A DNA stretch of 60,048 nucleotides from an uncultured Bacteroidales bacterium (GCA_902778935.1 CACYZT010000005.1:85932-145979), one strand, 5' to 3'. Positions 26,937-35,371 are shown, numbered from the stretch's first letter. The notes: generated by a model from the sequence alone, not told the origin. A program made the numbers and translations.

Positions 26937-28556
26937 TTAGTTATTTTTTCGATGAATCCATGACACCGCTTTGACGATGCGTTCTTGTGCTTTGCGACGT
27001 ACTTCTGCTCGCCATTGTGCCTCTTCCTCGGCATCGCTCATCATCTGGTGGAAACTCTCTTCGGCATCCTTATCGCTGATGACGAGCAGTTGGTCGCCGA
27101 GTTGCAGTTCGCTCGAACCGGTAGGAATAAAGAAATCTTCACCGCGGCGCACCATAACGATAAGTGTGTGCGGAGGGATATCCAGTTCTTTCGGGGTGTT
27201 ACCTTTCTCCAAATGCTTCGGAGTTACCTCCACTTCGCGGGCCAAGGACTGTATCTCTTCCGGCAAATCCAGATCGAAATGCTCAAGCGTATGCGCTTTG
27301 ATGGGCGGAGTCGCCAAATTGAGTTTGCGTGCTATCGGAGTGAGTGATGTTCCTTGTGTCAGCAGCGACACGAGCGTACAAAGGAAGACTACATTGAAAA
27401 TCATATCGGCATGCGGTACTCCGCCTGCCTTGCACATGATTGCGAAAATGATAGGCACCGCTCCTTTGAGACCAACCCAACTGAGAAATGCGCGGTCGCG
27501 TTGACGGTATTGGTCGCGGAAAGGCAGCATACAGAGTAAGACGGACAGAGGGCGCGAGATACAAATCATCACAATACTGATAATCAGACACGGCAGCCAC
27601 ACTTTCACTTTAATCAAATCCATCGGCTGAACCATTAGACCTAACATAAGGAACATCACCAATTGGCTGAGCCACGCCAGACCATTGAAGAACGAACGCG
27701 TCTGACGCTTGCGGGTAAACTTGCTATTGCCGATGATTAAACCGCCCACATAGACTGCGAGATAGGTGTTTCCTTTCAGATAATAGGTAATGGAGAAAAT
27801 GAAGATACATGCCGTCAAAATCATAATGGGGTACAGCGATTCGTTGCCCAGCTTAACGCGACGCATGATTGCTACGATTCCTTGTCCGAACGCGAAACCG
27901 AGCACCGAACCCATTACCAATTGGATGAGGATAGTCTGGATGATAGGCAATGCGGTAACCGTTTCCGCCGAGCCGCTCAGTTGCGCCTTGCTCACTACCA
28001 CGCCTATCAGGGTGGAAGTTAACACATAGGCCATAGGGTCATTGGCGCCGGACTCCAACTCCAGCAACGGACGAAGATTATGCTTCAGACCGACGCCGTT
28101 CGTGCGGAGTACGGAGAACACGCTCGCGCTATCCGTACTCGACATGGTCGCTGCCGTCAGCAAAGCGACCCAGATAGACATCGTATAGACGGCATTGATC
28201 CAACTGAATAGATAATAGATGATAACACCCGTGATGACGCATGTCAATATCACGCCTAACGTAGCGAGCGTCACACCCGGAGCGATGACCGTCTTTATCT
28301 CGTTGAATTTGGTCTCCATACCGCCGGTAAACAGGATTATACACATCGCCATCGTACTCAGCGCCTGCGCCACGTTGGTATCGATCGTCACACCGTCCAT
28401 ACCGAAAAAAGATGCCATGCTATTCGAACCGAACAGCATTCCTACTATCAGGAAGAGCAGCAATGCCGGAACGCCAAACTTATAACCGATCTTGTCCGCA
28501 AAAATACTGACAAAAAACAGCAATGATAAAATCAGAAGGACAAATTCTACTTGCAT
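26937..28556 (-). CDS. Potassium/proton antiporter, CvrA/NhaP2 type
   Basis: A 539-aa CPA1-family antiporter. About 12-13 membrane helices fill residues 1-390 (LFLIVGMLFGSNSMASFFG; SSTDSASVFSVLR and LESGANDPMAYVL carry the transport acidic residues). A cytosolic RCK-C/TrkA-C domain (about 425-500: PPHTLIVMVRRGEDFFIPTG, LQLGDQLLVISD) would bind a regulatory nucleotide. It starts 3 bp after the thioredoxin gene's stop. Confidence 0.92.
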   Translation of the reverse strand: MQVEFVLLILSLLFFVSIFADKIGYKFGVPALLLFLIVGMLFGSNSMASFFGMDGVTIDTNVAQALSTMAMCIILFTGGMETKFNEIKTVIAPGVTLATLGVILTCVITGVIIYYLFSWINAVYTMSIWVALLTAATMSSTDSASVFSVLRTNGVGLKHNLRPLLELESGANDPMAYVLTSTLIGVVVSKAQLSGSAETVTALPIIQTILIQLVMGSVLGFAFGQGIVAIMRRVKLGNESLYPIMILTACIFIFSITYYLKGNTYLAVYVGGLIIGNSKFTRKRQTRSFFNGLAWLSQLVMFLMLGLMVQPMDLIKVKVWLPCLIISIVMICISRPLSVLLCMLPFRDQYRQRDRAFLSWVGLKGAVPIIFAIMCKAGGVPHADMIFNVVFLCTLVSLLTQGTSLTPIARKLNLATPPIKAHTLEHFDLDLPEEIQSLAREVEVTPKHLEKGNTPKELDIPPHTLIVMVRRGEDFFIPTGSSELQLGDQLLVISDKDAEESFHQMMSDAEEEAQWRAEVRRKAQERIVKAVSWIHRKNN

Positions 28557-28559
28557 ATC

Positions 28560-28982
28560 TTAATCTTTTTTGAGCAAAAACTCCTCAATTATCTGCACGA
28601 TGTTCTCCTTGGGATAAAGACCCTGTAGCAACATCGGTTTTCCCTCCATCGGGATATAGAGTACCTGCGGAATACTATTGATACCGAATAGATATGCTAA
28701 CTCGCGCTCGCGTTCCGTATCTACTTTATAGAACACCACTTGGTCGCAATAGGTCTGACTCAACTCCTCCATGATAGGAGCCAGCCGTTTGCACGGACCG
28801 CACCAGGTGGTATAGAAATCAATCACGCAAGGTTTGTCACCTTTGAATTTCCAATCTTTGTTGTTTTTGTAGTCAAATACGCGCTCCGAAAACTGCGCCG
28901 TAGTCAAATAACGCACATCGTCTGCACGCAAGCCGACAAATGCTACGAGACTCAAAAACGCTATTAAAATCATTCTTCGCAT
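28560..28982 (-). CDS. Secreted thioredoxin-fold protein
   Basis: A 140-aa protein with an N-terminal signal peptide (MRRMILIAFLSLVAFVGLRA, cleavage likely after GLRA) and one thioredoxin domain with active site TTWCGPCKRL and the cis-Pro loop NSIPQVLYI. It should act in the periplasm as a thiol reductase or oxidoreductase. The start at 28982 is preferred to an upstream ATG because the promoter ends at 29007. First gene of the operon with the antiporter, SDR and DEAD-box genes. Confidence 0.92.
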   Translation of the reverse strand: MRRMILIAFLSLVAFVGLRADDVRYLTTAQFSERVFDYKNNKDWKFKGDKPCVIDFYTTWCGPCKRLAPIMEELSQTYCDQVVFYKVDTERERELAYLFGINSIPQVLYIPMEGKPMLLQGLYPKENIVQIIEEFLLKKD

Positions 28983-29006
28983 AATACGCCAATTTAAAAT
29001 CGGCTG

Positions 29007-29037
29007 CAAAGATACGATATTTTTTGCATATATGCAA
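29007..29037 (-). promoter_or_regulatory. Thioredoxin-cvrA-SDR-helicase operon promoter
   Basis: Minus-strand -7 box TATCTTTG (29007-29014) and perfect TTGCATATATGCAA (29024-29037) at the 16.5-nt spacing. Confidence 0.82.
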
Positions 29038-29094
29038 ATTTGGAACTACAATTTTGCTCGCAAGAGGCTATTTTTGCCCTTTTTACGCACTTAT

Positions 29095-29193
29095 ATGCTT
29101 ATCAAATGCTGGTCAAGTGCTTATCAAATGCGTATCGAAAAGCTTCCATTATGCTTCCAATTAGCTTCCAATTAGCTTCCATTAAGCTTAGAT
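29095..29193. repeat. Degenerate 11-nt tandem array (9 units)
   Basis: Nine uninterrupted 11-nt units, beginning ATGCTTATCAA, ATGCTGGTCAA, GTGCTTATCAA and drifting into TATGCTTCCAA, TTAGCTTCCAA, TTAGCTTCCAT, TAAGCTTAGAT. The core GCTT is kept in seven of the nine units. Neighbouring units resemble each other more than distant ones. Confidence 0.85.
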
Positions 29194-29220
29194 AAACTTT
29201 CGCCATATTCCTCTCCTACA

Positions 29221-29367
29221 GGCCGTAGGCCGGTCTTACAGTGCAACGGTCTTTCGATATATCGCTCTGTCGGTAAATCAGTCTGTCAGTCCGCAGGACG
29301 GTCTGTCAGCCGTAGGCGGTCTGTCTTCTGAGGTCACACCTGGTAGCGGTCTTACAGCGTAGCGGTA
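29221..29367. repeat. Mini-inverted-repeat array with constant GGTCTGTCA spacer (locus A)
   Basis: Plus-strand structure: an inverted repeat with a three-base centre, then a spacer close to GGTCTGTCA, repeated. Clear inverted repeats are GGCC-GTA-GGCC, GT-GCA-AC, GTCC-GCA-GGAC, GCC-GTA-GGC, AGGT-CAC-ACCT and GC-GTA-GC. Arms differ from unit to unit but always match each other. The array stops at the GH53 stop codon and so would form the 3' end of its mRNA. Confidence 0.75.
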
Positions 29368-30399
29368 TTATCTTAGCATGACTCGGAGCGTTTCGGAGGG
29401 CTCGCCTTCTTCTGTGAACGCACCCATACCATAACTACCCCATCCTAACGGGATATATTCGGCCGGACGCCAACCGCCGTACACTTCCGGTTCCCAGTAG
29501 AAAATACCGGCACACGAATCGATAGCCGTGATACGCTCGATGAAATCAGCCATGACAGAAACCGATGTCGGGTCGTTCGCAAAAGTTCCTACCTCGGCTA
29601 TCATCACCTTGCAATGCCAGTCACGAATCAAACGCTTGATATTCTCTTCCGCCAATTCATTCATCTCTTGCCATGACTTGCCTCCGTTCCATGCACTCAT
29701 CATCGGATAGTGCGACAGACCTATCATATCCCATCGTCCGCCGTGCTCACTCATCGATTTCCAGAACCAGTCTCGTTGCTCGTAAGCGTTATCAACATGA
29801 ACAATCACAATAATATCTTTGAACACTTCCTTGGCGGCCTTATAGCCCATCGCGGTAAAGCCTGCATACTGCTCCCAGTTTCCTTGCTCCTTGTCCACAC
29901 GGCCCATCGGCCAGAGCATGCCGTTCGGCGTCTCATTACCTATCTGCACCCACTCCGGCTCGATACCTTTCTCTTTGAGCGCATTCAGCACATCGAGTGT
30001 GTGCTCACGAACCGCCTCAAGCATCGTCTCGTAGTCGTAGTTCTGCCATGCGGCAGGGATGGTCTGATGGGACGGGTCGGCAAAGAAATCCGAATAATGG
30101 ATATCTATCAAGATTCGTTGTCCTGCCTTGGCTGCACGCTCGGCGAGTGCCAGCATATCGGCTTTATTACTCCAGCCTGTAGTATGGTTTACCCATACGC
30201 GCAGACGAACGGCGTTCATGCCCTCAGCGCGCAAGCGTTCTATACAATCGTAGCCAAACATACTGTCCTGCTCCATCTCACTGAGCCAACTCAAATCACA
30301 ACCCTTCGCCCACGAACCACGCGGACTGTCGGTACGATAATAACAACTCGTCAGAATAACTGCCAAAGAAGCAATAAAAATGAGTCTTTTCATATCCAT
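29368..30399 (-). CDS. GH53 endo-beta-1,4-galactanase, lipoprotein
   Basis: A 343-aa enzyme cutting beta-1,4-galactan (pectic arabinogalactan). The signal is MDMKRLIFIASLAVILTSC, with lipobox LTSC for lipid anchoring. The TIM barrel shows GCDLSWLSEME, RLRVWVN, DIHYSDFFADPSHQ, QIGNETPNG (acid/base Glu), GLSHYPMM and MIAEVGT (nucleophile Glu), ending with FYWEPEV. There is no SusC/SusD pair nearby. Start could be 30399 or 30393 (two Met codons). Galacturonate (uxaAB) and galactan use together suggest a plant-pectin diet. Confidence 0.92.
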   Translation of the reverse strand: MDMKRLIFIASLAVILTSCYYRTDSPRGSWAKGCDLSWLSEMEQDSMFGYDCIERLRAEGMNAVRLRVWVNHTTGWSNKADMLALAERAAKAGQRILIDIHYSDFFADPSHQTIPAAWQNYDYETMLEAVREHTLDVLNALKEKGIEPEWVQIGNETPNGMLWPMGRVDKEQGNWEQYAGFTAMGYKAAKEVFKDIIVIVHVDNAYEQRDWFWKSMSEHGGRWDMIGLSHYPMMSAWNGGKSWQEMNELAEENIKRLIRDWHCKVMIAEVGTFANDPTSVSVMADFIERITAIDSCAGIFYWEPEVYGGWRPAEYIPLGWGSYGMGAFTEEGEPSETLRVMLR

Positions 30400-30417
30400 A
30401 GCATTTGATTTTGGGTA

Positions 30418-30448
30418 CAAAATTACATTAAATAATCCAAATATGCAA
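30418..30448 (-). promoter_or_regulatory. GH53 gene promoter
   Basis: Minus-strand -7 box TAATTTTG (30418-30425) and TTGCATATTTGGAT (30435-30448, left palindrome arm). Back-to-back with the tRNA-Met promoter 18 bp away. Confidence 0.72.
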
Positions 30449-30465
30449 AAAAAATGCAGAAAAAT

Positions 30466-30496
30466 TTGGTCATGTCGAAAAAAAGCAGTACCTTTG
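30466..30496 (+). promoter_or_regulatory. tRNA-Met promoter
   Basis: -33 TTG at 30466, seven-A spacer tract, -7 box TACCTTTG (30489-30496). The pre-tRNA leader (about 30503-30545) can fold through TCAGA/TCTGA and CCC/GGG. Confidence 0.78.
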
Positions 30497-30545
30497 CACC
30501 CGCTTTTCGTCAGAAAGCCCCTTTTTAGGGTCTGATGATGCGCGA

Positions 30546-30619
30546 GGCGGGATAGCTCAGCTGGTTAGAGCGCATGATTCATAATCATGAGGTCCCCAGT
30601 TCAATCCTGGGTCCCGCTA
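30546..30619 (+). tRNA. tRNA-Met (CAT), elongator type
   Basis: Acceptor GGCGGGA/TCCCGCT (G1.U72 wobble), D stem GCTC/GAGC, anticodon stem CATGA/TCATG with loop TTCATAA (anticodon CAT), T stem CCCAG/CTGGG with loop TTCAATC, discriminator A. CCA is not encoded. Lacks the initiator features (C1-A72 mismatch, three G-C pairs under the loop). A lysidine-modified Ile2 tRNA with the same anticodon cannot be fully excluded. Confidence 0.93.
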
Positions 30620-30622
30620 CAC

Positions 30623-30652
30623 AACAAGCACTTGGGAAACTAAGTGCTTGTT
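30623..30652. terminator. Bidirectional hairpin between tRNA-Met and trmB
   Basis: AACAAGCACTT and AAGTGCTTGTT form an 11-bp perfect stem with an 8-nt loop, 3 nt after the tRNA. The trmB stop codon (30640-30642) lies in the loop. It probably ends both convergent transcripts, although T-runs are short. Confidence 0.65.
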
Positions 30653-31428
30653 TTCGTATAGTTACGCCCGTAGGAGCGGTAGCTGTCTTTCTCTATTTCG
30701 ATAGTCGGTTCTTCGAAATGCTCAAGCGGCGTCAACTGCCATTCTATATACTTGATTCGCATACCGCGGTCGAGCCATTGCTCCTCATAATGGGTCTGAA
30801 GGGCTTTTGCGTCAGCAAAACATGCGATTCCATCGGTACTGTTTCCATAGAGGTCTTCTGTATAGCAGAGCACCGGATAAGGATTAAGCCGCAGCATCTC
30901 GCGCGTATATGTATAAAGGAAAGGGCTGTCCGTTTTGAGATGAATCAGACCGTTCGGTTTGACGATTTGCTGATAGCGCTGCATGAAATAGGTGGACGTA
31001 AGACGCTTCGTCGCTTTCTTCATCTGCGGATCACAGAATGTAATCCATATTTCATCGATTTCATCGGGAGAAAAGAAGGATGTCACTATCTCGATATTTG
31101 TGCGCAGAAATGCCACATTCGTCAGTCCTTCTTCCGTGGCTTGCTTCGCTCCCGCCCACATACGGGCACCTTTGATATCAATACCGATGAAATTCTTCTG
31201 CGGATACTTCTTCGCCAAACCGACCGTATATTCGCCCCGTCCGCAACCGAGCTCCAGCACAATAGGATGGTCGTTATGGAAGAAATGTTCGTGCCAATGA
31301 CCGGCCATCGGATGTTTCTCCGCAATGACACCTGACGGCAGACGGCTTCCCATCTCCCGTGCTCCGCATTGGAAGACATTCGTAAATGTCTCCATCTCGG
31401 CGAACTTCTTTAACTTATTCTTGCCCAT
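30640..31428 (-). CDS. trmB: tRNA (guanine-N7-)-methyltransferase
   Basis: A 262-aa enzyme making m7G46 in tRNA. LELGCGRGEYTVGLAKKYP is the SAM-binding motif I, followed by FIGIDIKGARMW, EIWITFCDPQ (family ITFPDPW region, here FCDPQ) and HLKTDSPFL. Long N-terminal extension of about 50 residues with a Lys-rich start is common in Bacteroidetes TrmB. It overlaps gldH by 14 bp as the last gene of the plsC-to-trmB run. Confidence 0.93.
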   Translation of the reverse strand: MGKNKLKKFAEMETFTNVFQCGAREMGSRLPSGVIAEKHPMAGHWHEHFFHNDHPIVLELGCGRGEYTVGLAKKYPQKNFIGIDIKGARMWAGAKQATEEGLTNVAFLRTNIEIVTSFFSPDEIDEIWITFCDPQMKKATKRLTSTYFMQRYQQIVKPNGLIHLKTDSPFLYTYTREMLRLNPYPVLCYTEDLYGNSTDGIACFADAKALQTHYEEQWLDRGMRIKYIEWQLTPLEHFEEPTIEIEKDSYRSYGRNYTKTST

Positions 31429-31882
31429 TCCGAATAACCTCCACTCCTATATCCGTTATACCGCGTAAGAGCGAGTCACGCATCCCTTGACGAACAGACA
31501 AACGATAGACTCCCGTATCGGGAAAAAGCTTGGCATCTTCCATCAGCACCGGCATCTCTATCATACCATGGTGTCTGTCTCCGAGCCAGCGGCCTCTGTC
31601 ATCCGCCAGATAGAACTCAATCGTATCCGTTTGACCCGCATTATCGACAAACAGCCACATATTCTGATAGGGATATCGCTCAGTATGCCGCACATAGACA
31701 ATCATCTGATACGAAGCCTCTTTGTCTGCAATGAAATAATCGAAATTCACCACGGAGTCTTGATGCCATTCTCCCGATTTCATCGGGGAAAAACGGCTAT
31801 AGACCACATTGCTGCTGCACGATGCAAACGAGAGCGCTAAAGTGGTAAGAACGATGATGAACCAAGCGTACGACTGTTTCAT
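31415..31882 (-). CDS. gldH: Gliding-motility lipoprotein GldH homologue
   Basis: A 155-aa lipoprotein: signal LTTLALSFASC with lipobox FASC, then a compact beta-rich domain with YVRHTERYPYQNMWLFV and RGRWLGDRHHG, the recognisable GldH core. GldH is needed for gliding in Flavobacterium; non-gliding Bacteroidales keep it, where its role is unclear and presumed T9SS- or envelope-linked. The holB-ricT-gldH order is common in the phylum. Confidence 0.9.
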   Translation of the reverse strand: MKQSYAWFIIVLTTLALSFASCSSNVVYSRFSPMKSGEWHQDSVVNFDYFIADKEASYQMIVYVRHTERYPYQNMWLFVDNAGQTDTIEFYLADDRGRWLGDRHHGMIEMPVLMEDAKLFPDTGVYRLSVRQGMRDSLLRGITDIGVEVIRNGQE

Positions 31883-32991
31883 GGTCTGTCCCTCCTGTCG
31901 TGTCTGTCGTTGTGATGGTGATGTTTTTTCTTCTTGCGGTCAAAACGCGTCACATCGCCATGACCGGTCTGATAACCGATTTCGGTACTAACGGCGCGTG
32001 TGCCCTCCAGACTGTCGGGTTTCTCTCCACGCCTGTTCATCTCTATGATTTCCCATGCCCGTGCTGCCGTCAGGGTCGTCAGATTGGCCATCGCGTGCTC
32101 ATCGGACGAATAGGTAACCGTTCCTGCCAAGGGGTCTGACGAGAAGAAATAATAGGTACCTAACATCGTTTCCAACTGGATATTACGCCCCGGCAGACCT
32201 TTGGAAGCATCTTCGTAAACCGGTACTTCGTAGTTAAGACAGCATTTGAGCTTCGCGCACATACCGGCTAACTTCTGCGGGTTCGGAGAGATATTCTGCA
32301 GTCGTGCAGCACCCGTTCCTACGGACGTGAAGTTAATCATCCATGTGGAGCAACATAGCTCGCGTCCGCATGGTCCCGTACCGCCGATACGTCCTGCTTC
32401 CTGACGTGCGCCGATCTGCTTCATCTCCACGCGGATACGGAATGTTTCGGCATATACTTTGATCAGCTGGCGGAAATCCACGCGTCCGTCAGCAATATAG
32501 AAGAAGATGGCTTTCGAGCCGTCACCTTGATACTCCACATCGCCGATTTTCATCTCCAGCCCGAGCGATTTAGCCAGTTCACGGGCTTTGATCATCGTCT
32601 CGTGCTCGCGAGCATGGGCCTGTTCGGCACGCTCCAAGTCTTCATCTGTCGCAACACGCAGCACCTGACGAATCTCATACCGCGATGAATCGATTTTATT
32701 CTTCTTGATTTGCAACTCTACGAGTTTGCCTGTCAGCACTACTTCGCCCACATCGTATCCGGGGTTTGCTTCCACTACCACCTTGACGCCTTTCTCCAAA
32801 GGCAGATGGTTGCTGTTGTGGAAATAACCCTTACGGGTGTTTTTGAACTGCACCTCGATGAGGTCGGTCAGTTGTGTATTCTCAGCAAGGTCACTCAGCC
32901 AATCGCATACAGGCAGCATGTGCGCAGAGTTGCGCTTCGTAGCCTCAGCGCCTAATTCGCTATGACCTGTTCCGGTTGTGTATTTCTTCAT
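31879..32991 (-). CDS. ricT: PSP1-domain protein (RicT/YaaT-like)
   Basis: A 370-aa protein. The PSP1 domain covers about 40-240, with KKNKIDSSRYEIRQVLRVAT, FFYIADGRVDFRQLIKVYAE and GGTGPCGRELCC. The Cys-rich motif may carry an Fe-S cluster as in Bacillus RicT, which with RicA/RicF affects RNase Y processing. The C-terminal 30 residues are Lys/His-rich (KKKKHHHHNDRHDRRDRP). It overlaps holB and gldH by 4 bp each. Confidence 0.88.
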   Translation of the reverse strand: MKKYTTGTGHSELGAEATKRNSAHMLPVCDWLSDLAENTQLTDLIEVQFKNTRKGYFHNSNHLPLEKGVKVVVEANPGYDVGEVVLTGKLVELQIKKNKIDSSRYEIRQVLRVATDEDLERAEQAHAREHETMIKARELAKSLGLEMKIGDVEYQGDGSKAIFFYIADGRVDFRQLIKVYAETFRIRVEMKQIGARQEAGRIGGTGPCGRELCCSTWMINFTSVGTGAARLQNISPNPQKLAGMCAKLKCCLNYEVPVYEDASKGLPGRNIQLETMLGTYYFFSSDPLAGTVTYSSDEHAMANLTTLTAARAWEIIEMNRRGEKPDSLEGTRAVSTEIGYQTGHGDVTRFDRKKKKHHHHNDRHDRRDRP

Positions 32992-34145
32992 TTCTTTGGT
33001 TTTTTAATCAACACTATTATTTGGAGGCAGAGGTCAAAGAAAATCATCTTTGCGCTGCCGTTTTGTTCGATTTGTCGTTCGGCAAGGTCTAGTTGGTTCA
33101 TGATTTGCTCCACGTTGCCGTCATGGATGAACGGTGCAAACTTGGTGGAGAAAGCCCGTTCGCCCTCCATTTGGTAATTCAGTTCGTCAGCATGGAGATT
33201 GCGGATATAGTTCTCCCTTACTTGTTGCTGTGCGTACTGGAGAAAATGTTTCTGTTTCTCACGGCCTGTGCCCGCCATATCGAGACTCCATTGGCGCAAG
33301 CGCTTGAGCGATTCGTATTTCTTATGCGGGTCTTTGAGCACTCCTACCGTATAGGCATCTCGAAAAAGGGCGATAAAATCGGCTAATTCCTGTTGATTTG
33401 TCTCGGTTTCATCGGCTTTTTTGAGCGCAGCCAGATAACTGCCGTTGGCGATACGCGCGATGTCGGTTGCTTTAGCGGCATCGATGCCTTTCTGCATCAA
33501 AGCGTCAACTATTATCTGTTCTTCCAGTCGCGGAATGCGAATCGTCTGAACACGAGAGAGAATGGTGGATAGCAACTGTTCGGGGTGCTCGGAGACGAGC
33601 AGAAAGACCGTTTTGTCCGCCGGCTCCTCGAATATCTTCAGCAGTTTGTTGGCGGTCGCAGCGTTCATTTTCTCAGGTTGCCAGATGATGACGATTTTGT
33701 ACCCGTCGCCGAAAGCTTTGAGACTCAGCTTGCGCAATATCTCGCCGCTCTCCTTTTCGTATATCATCGATTGTTTGTTATCCACCCCTAACGCCACATG
33801 CCAATCATCCAAGTCGAAGTACTGTTTCTCCAGAAGGATAGTGCGCCATGGCTCCAGATAATCGTTACAGGTGTCGCCTGCATCCGTCTTGACGATAGGA
33901 AAAACAAAATGCAAATCCGGATGCTGCAAATGTTGAAACTGCAGACAGGTCGGACATGTGCCGCAACTGTCTTCATCCGTACGATGCGGACAGTTGAGGT
34001 ATTGCGCATAAGCGAGCGCCAGTTGTAACTTACCGATACCCGAGATACCGGTAAACAGTTGTGCATGAGGGATACGGCCCTCACGCACAGACTGACGTAA
34101 CTGCTGCTTCGTCGCTTCTTGTCCTATGATTTCCCGAAAAAGCAA
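32988..34145 (-). CDS. holB: DNA polymerase III, delta' subunit
   Basis: A 385-aa clamp-loader ATPase-like subunit. TGISGIGKLQLALAYAQYL is a P-loop; CPHRTDEDSCGTCPTC supplies the zinc-binding cysteines; LLKIFEEPADKTVFLLV and LLSTILSRVQTIRIPRL (sensor 1 SRC-like region, here SRV) follow, then the helical collar domain. It starts the run of overlapping genes shared with ricT and gldH. Confidence 0.9.
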   Translation of the reverse strand: MLFREIIGQEATKQQLRQSVREGRIPHAQLFTGISGIGKLQLALAYAQYLNCPHRTDEDSCGTCPTCLQFQHLQHPDLHFVFPIVKTDAGDTCNDYLEPWRTILLEKQYFDLDDWHVALGVDNKQSMIYEKESGEILRKLSLKAFGDGYKIVIIWQPEKMNAATANKLLKIFEEPADKTVFLLVSEHPEQLLSTILSRVQTIRIPRLEEQIIVDALMQKGIDAAKATDIARIANGSYLAALKKADETETNQQELADFIALFRDAYTVGVLKDPHKKYESLKRLRQWSLDMAGTGREKQKHFLQYAQQQVRENYIRNLHADELNYQMEGERAFSTKFAPFIHDGNVEQIMNQLDLAERQIEQNGSAKMIFFDLCLQIIVLIKKPKK

Positions 34146-34155
34146 TTTGGGATTT

Positions 34156-34593
34156 TTAATTTTGAATCTTTAACTCTGCGCGCAGCGCATTCACCATCTC
34201 CGCATATTCGGCCTCGGTCAAATAGACTTGCTCGGGGTTCATACGGAATGTACCGCCGAAATCAGGCCCTCCTTCGTATTTCGGAGCCAAGTGGAAATGT
34301 AAGTGGCTCAGCTTGTCCGAAAAAGCACCGTAGTTGATTTTATCGGGGTGAAACAGTTTCTGCATCGCACGCGTCACATCCGTCACATCCGCCATGAACA
34401 GATTACGCTGCTCTTCGCTCAGTTCGTTCAGATCATTCACATGCTCGTCATACGCTACCAGACAACGGCCGGTATATGTCTGCTCCTTAAATAGAAACGC
34501 ACGCGATACGCGCAGGTGCGCGATAGGAATCATCAGTTTTTCCAAAGTCTCATTGTTCGTGCAATAGAGACAGTCTTTCGGGTCTGAATACAT
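34156..34593 (-). CDS. HIT-family protein
   Basis: A 145-aa nucleotide-binding protein. The histidine triad HLHFHLAPK near residue 105 has the H-x-H-x-H pattern; CLYC near the N-terminus may bind zinc; GRCLVAYDEHVNDLNEL is the substrate-cleft region. Such proteins hydrolyse AMP or GMP conjugates; the substrate is unknown. Confidence 0.88.
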   Translation of the reverse strand: MYSDPKDCLYCTNNETLEKLMIPIAHLRVSRAFLFKEQTYTGRCLVAYDEHVNDLNELSEEQRNLFMADVTDVTRAMQKLFHPDKINYGAFSDKLSHLHFHLAPKYEGGPDFGGTFRMNPEQVYLTEAEYAEMVNALRAELKIQN

Positions 34594-34597
34594 AGTA

Positions 34598-34653
34598 TTA
34601 ACAATTTAACGATTTAACAATTTAACAACTTAACGGGTTAACTTGTTAACCCC
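34598..34653. repeat. Degenerate 8-nt tandem array (7 units)
   Basis: TTAACAAT, TTAACGAT, TTAACAAT, TTAACAAC, TTAACGGG, TTAACTTG and TTAACCCC fill the gap between plsC and the HIT gene. The last unit supplies the plsC stop codon (TAA on the minus strand). TTAAC is constant and the last three bases drift. Confidence 0.85.
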
Positions 34654-35371
34654 TCTTCCCTCCTTCTATAACGGCGTTACGAACCGCTTCGATGGCTTCG
34701 TTGGCATCGGCAAACTGCTTGAGGTCGATAGGTTCGCCTATGTGCATGTGTACCGGCACTCGGTGTACGAACGGCTTGCCTTTCGGCAGTACTTCAAAAC
34801 AACCGTTGAGGGACAGCGGGATAACGGGCAAGCCCAAATCCCATGCAATCTGGAATGCACCGCGTTTGAAGCGTCCCACTTCGCCGTTGAGCGTACGCGT
34901 GCCTTCCGGGAAAATAACCGTGCACACACCGTTGACAAGCTGTTTCTCCACTTCTTTAAGACTCTCCAACGCCGCTTTCGCATTCCTTCTGTCCACGAAG
35001 ATATGTCCGGCTGCCTTGCAACCCGTTCCCACAAAAGGCACCTTGCGAAGCTCCGCTTTCATCAGCCATTTGAAAATAACCGGAAGCCAACCGTAGATGA
35101 GCCATACATCAAACATCGACTGATGGTTGGAGACAAACACATAACTCTGACCGGGATTGATATGCTCGGTTCCGTCAACCGAAACGGGCAGAAACATCAG
35201 CCAGAAGAATGATCTGGACCAGAACTGCTGCACTTTGTGTACAAACTCCGCGTTACGCCAATGAACGGTACAAATCGTGAATACCGCAGTAAAAACCGTC
35301 AACGCGCACAATATCGGCCACGCGATGAGGTATTGGTAAATCCAATAAAAGGGACGTAAGATATATTTCAT
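34646..35371 (-). CDS. plsC: 1-acyl-sn-glycerol-3-phosphate acyltransferase
   Basis: A 241-aa membrane-bound acyltransferase that forms phosphatidic acid. An N-terminal hydrophobic stretch (about 10-35) precedes the catalytic SNHQSMFD motif (family NHxxxxD), then GTGCKAAGHIFVDR, FPEGTRT and the last motif IPLSLNG. It has no clear promoter of its own; the upstream gap is occupied by the 35406-35495 repeat array. Confidence 0.93.
   Translation of the reverse strand: MKYILRPFYWIYQYLIAWPILCALTVFTAVFTICTVHWRNAEFVHKVQQFWSRSFFWLMFLPVSVDGTEHINPGQSYVFVSNHQSMFDVWLIYGWLPVIFKWLMKAELRKVPFVGTGCKAAGHIFVDRRNAKAALESLKEVEKQLVNGVCTVIFPEGTRTLNGEVGRFKRGAFQIAWDLGLPVIPLSLNGCFEVLPKGKPFVHRVPVHMHIGEPIDLKQFADANEAIEAVRNAVIEGGKRG

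Larger units (their letters stand above)
28983..29367. other. Intergenic region made almost entirely of two repeat arrays
   Basis: Contains, from left, the thioredoxin promoter, a 9-unit 11-nt array (29095-29193) and the mini-inverted-repeat array (29221-29367) that runs up to the GH53 stop codon. No open frame worth calling. Confidence 0.75.

Noticed and set aside
29095-29367. CRISPR array.
   Set aside because: Units are 8-21 nt without 25-40 nt unique spacers, the repeats are degenerate, and no cas genes are nearby.
30546-30619. tRNA-Ile2 with lysidine-modified CAT anticodon.
   Set aside because: Body and anticodon stem fit the elongator tRNA-Met better, though sequence alone is not decisive.
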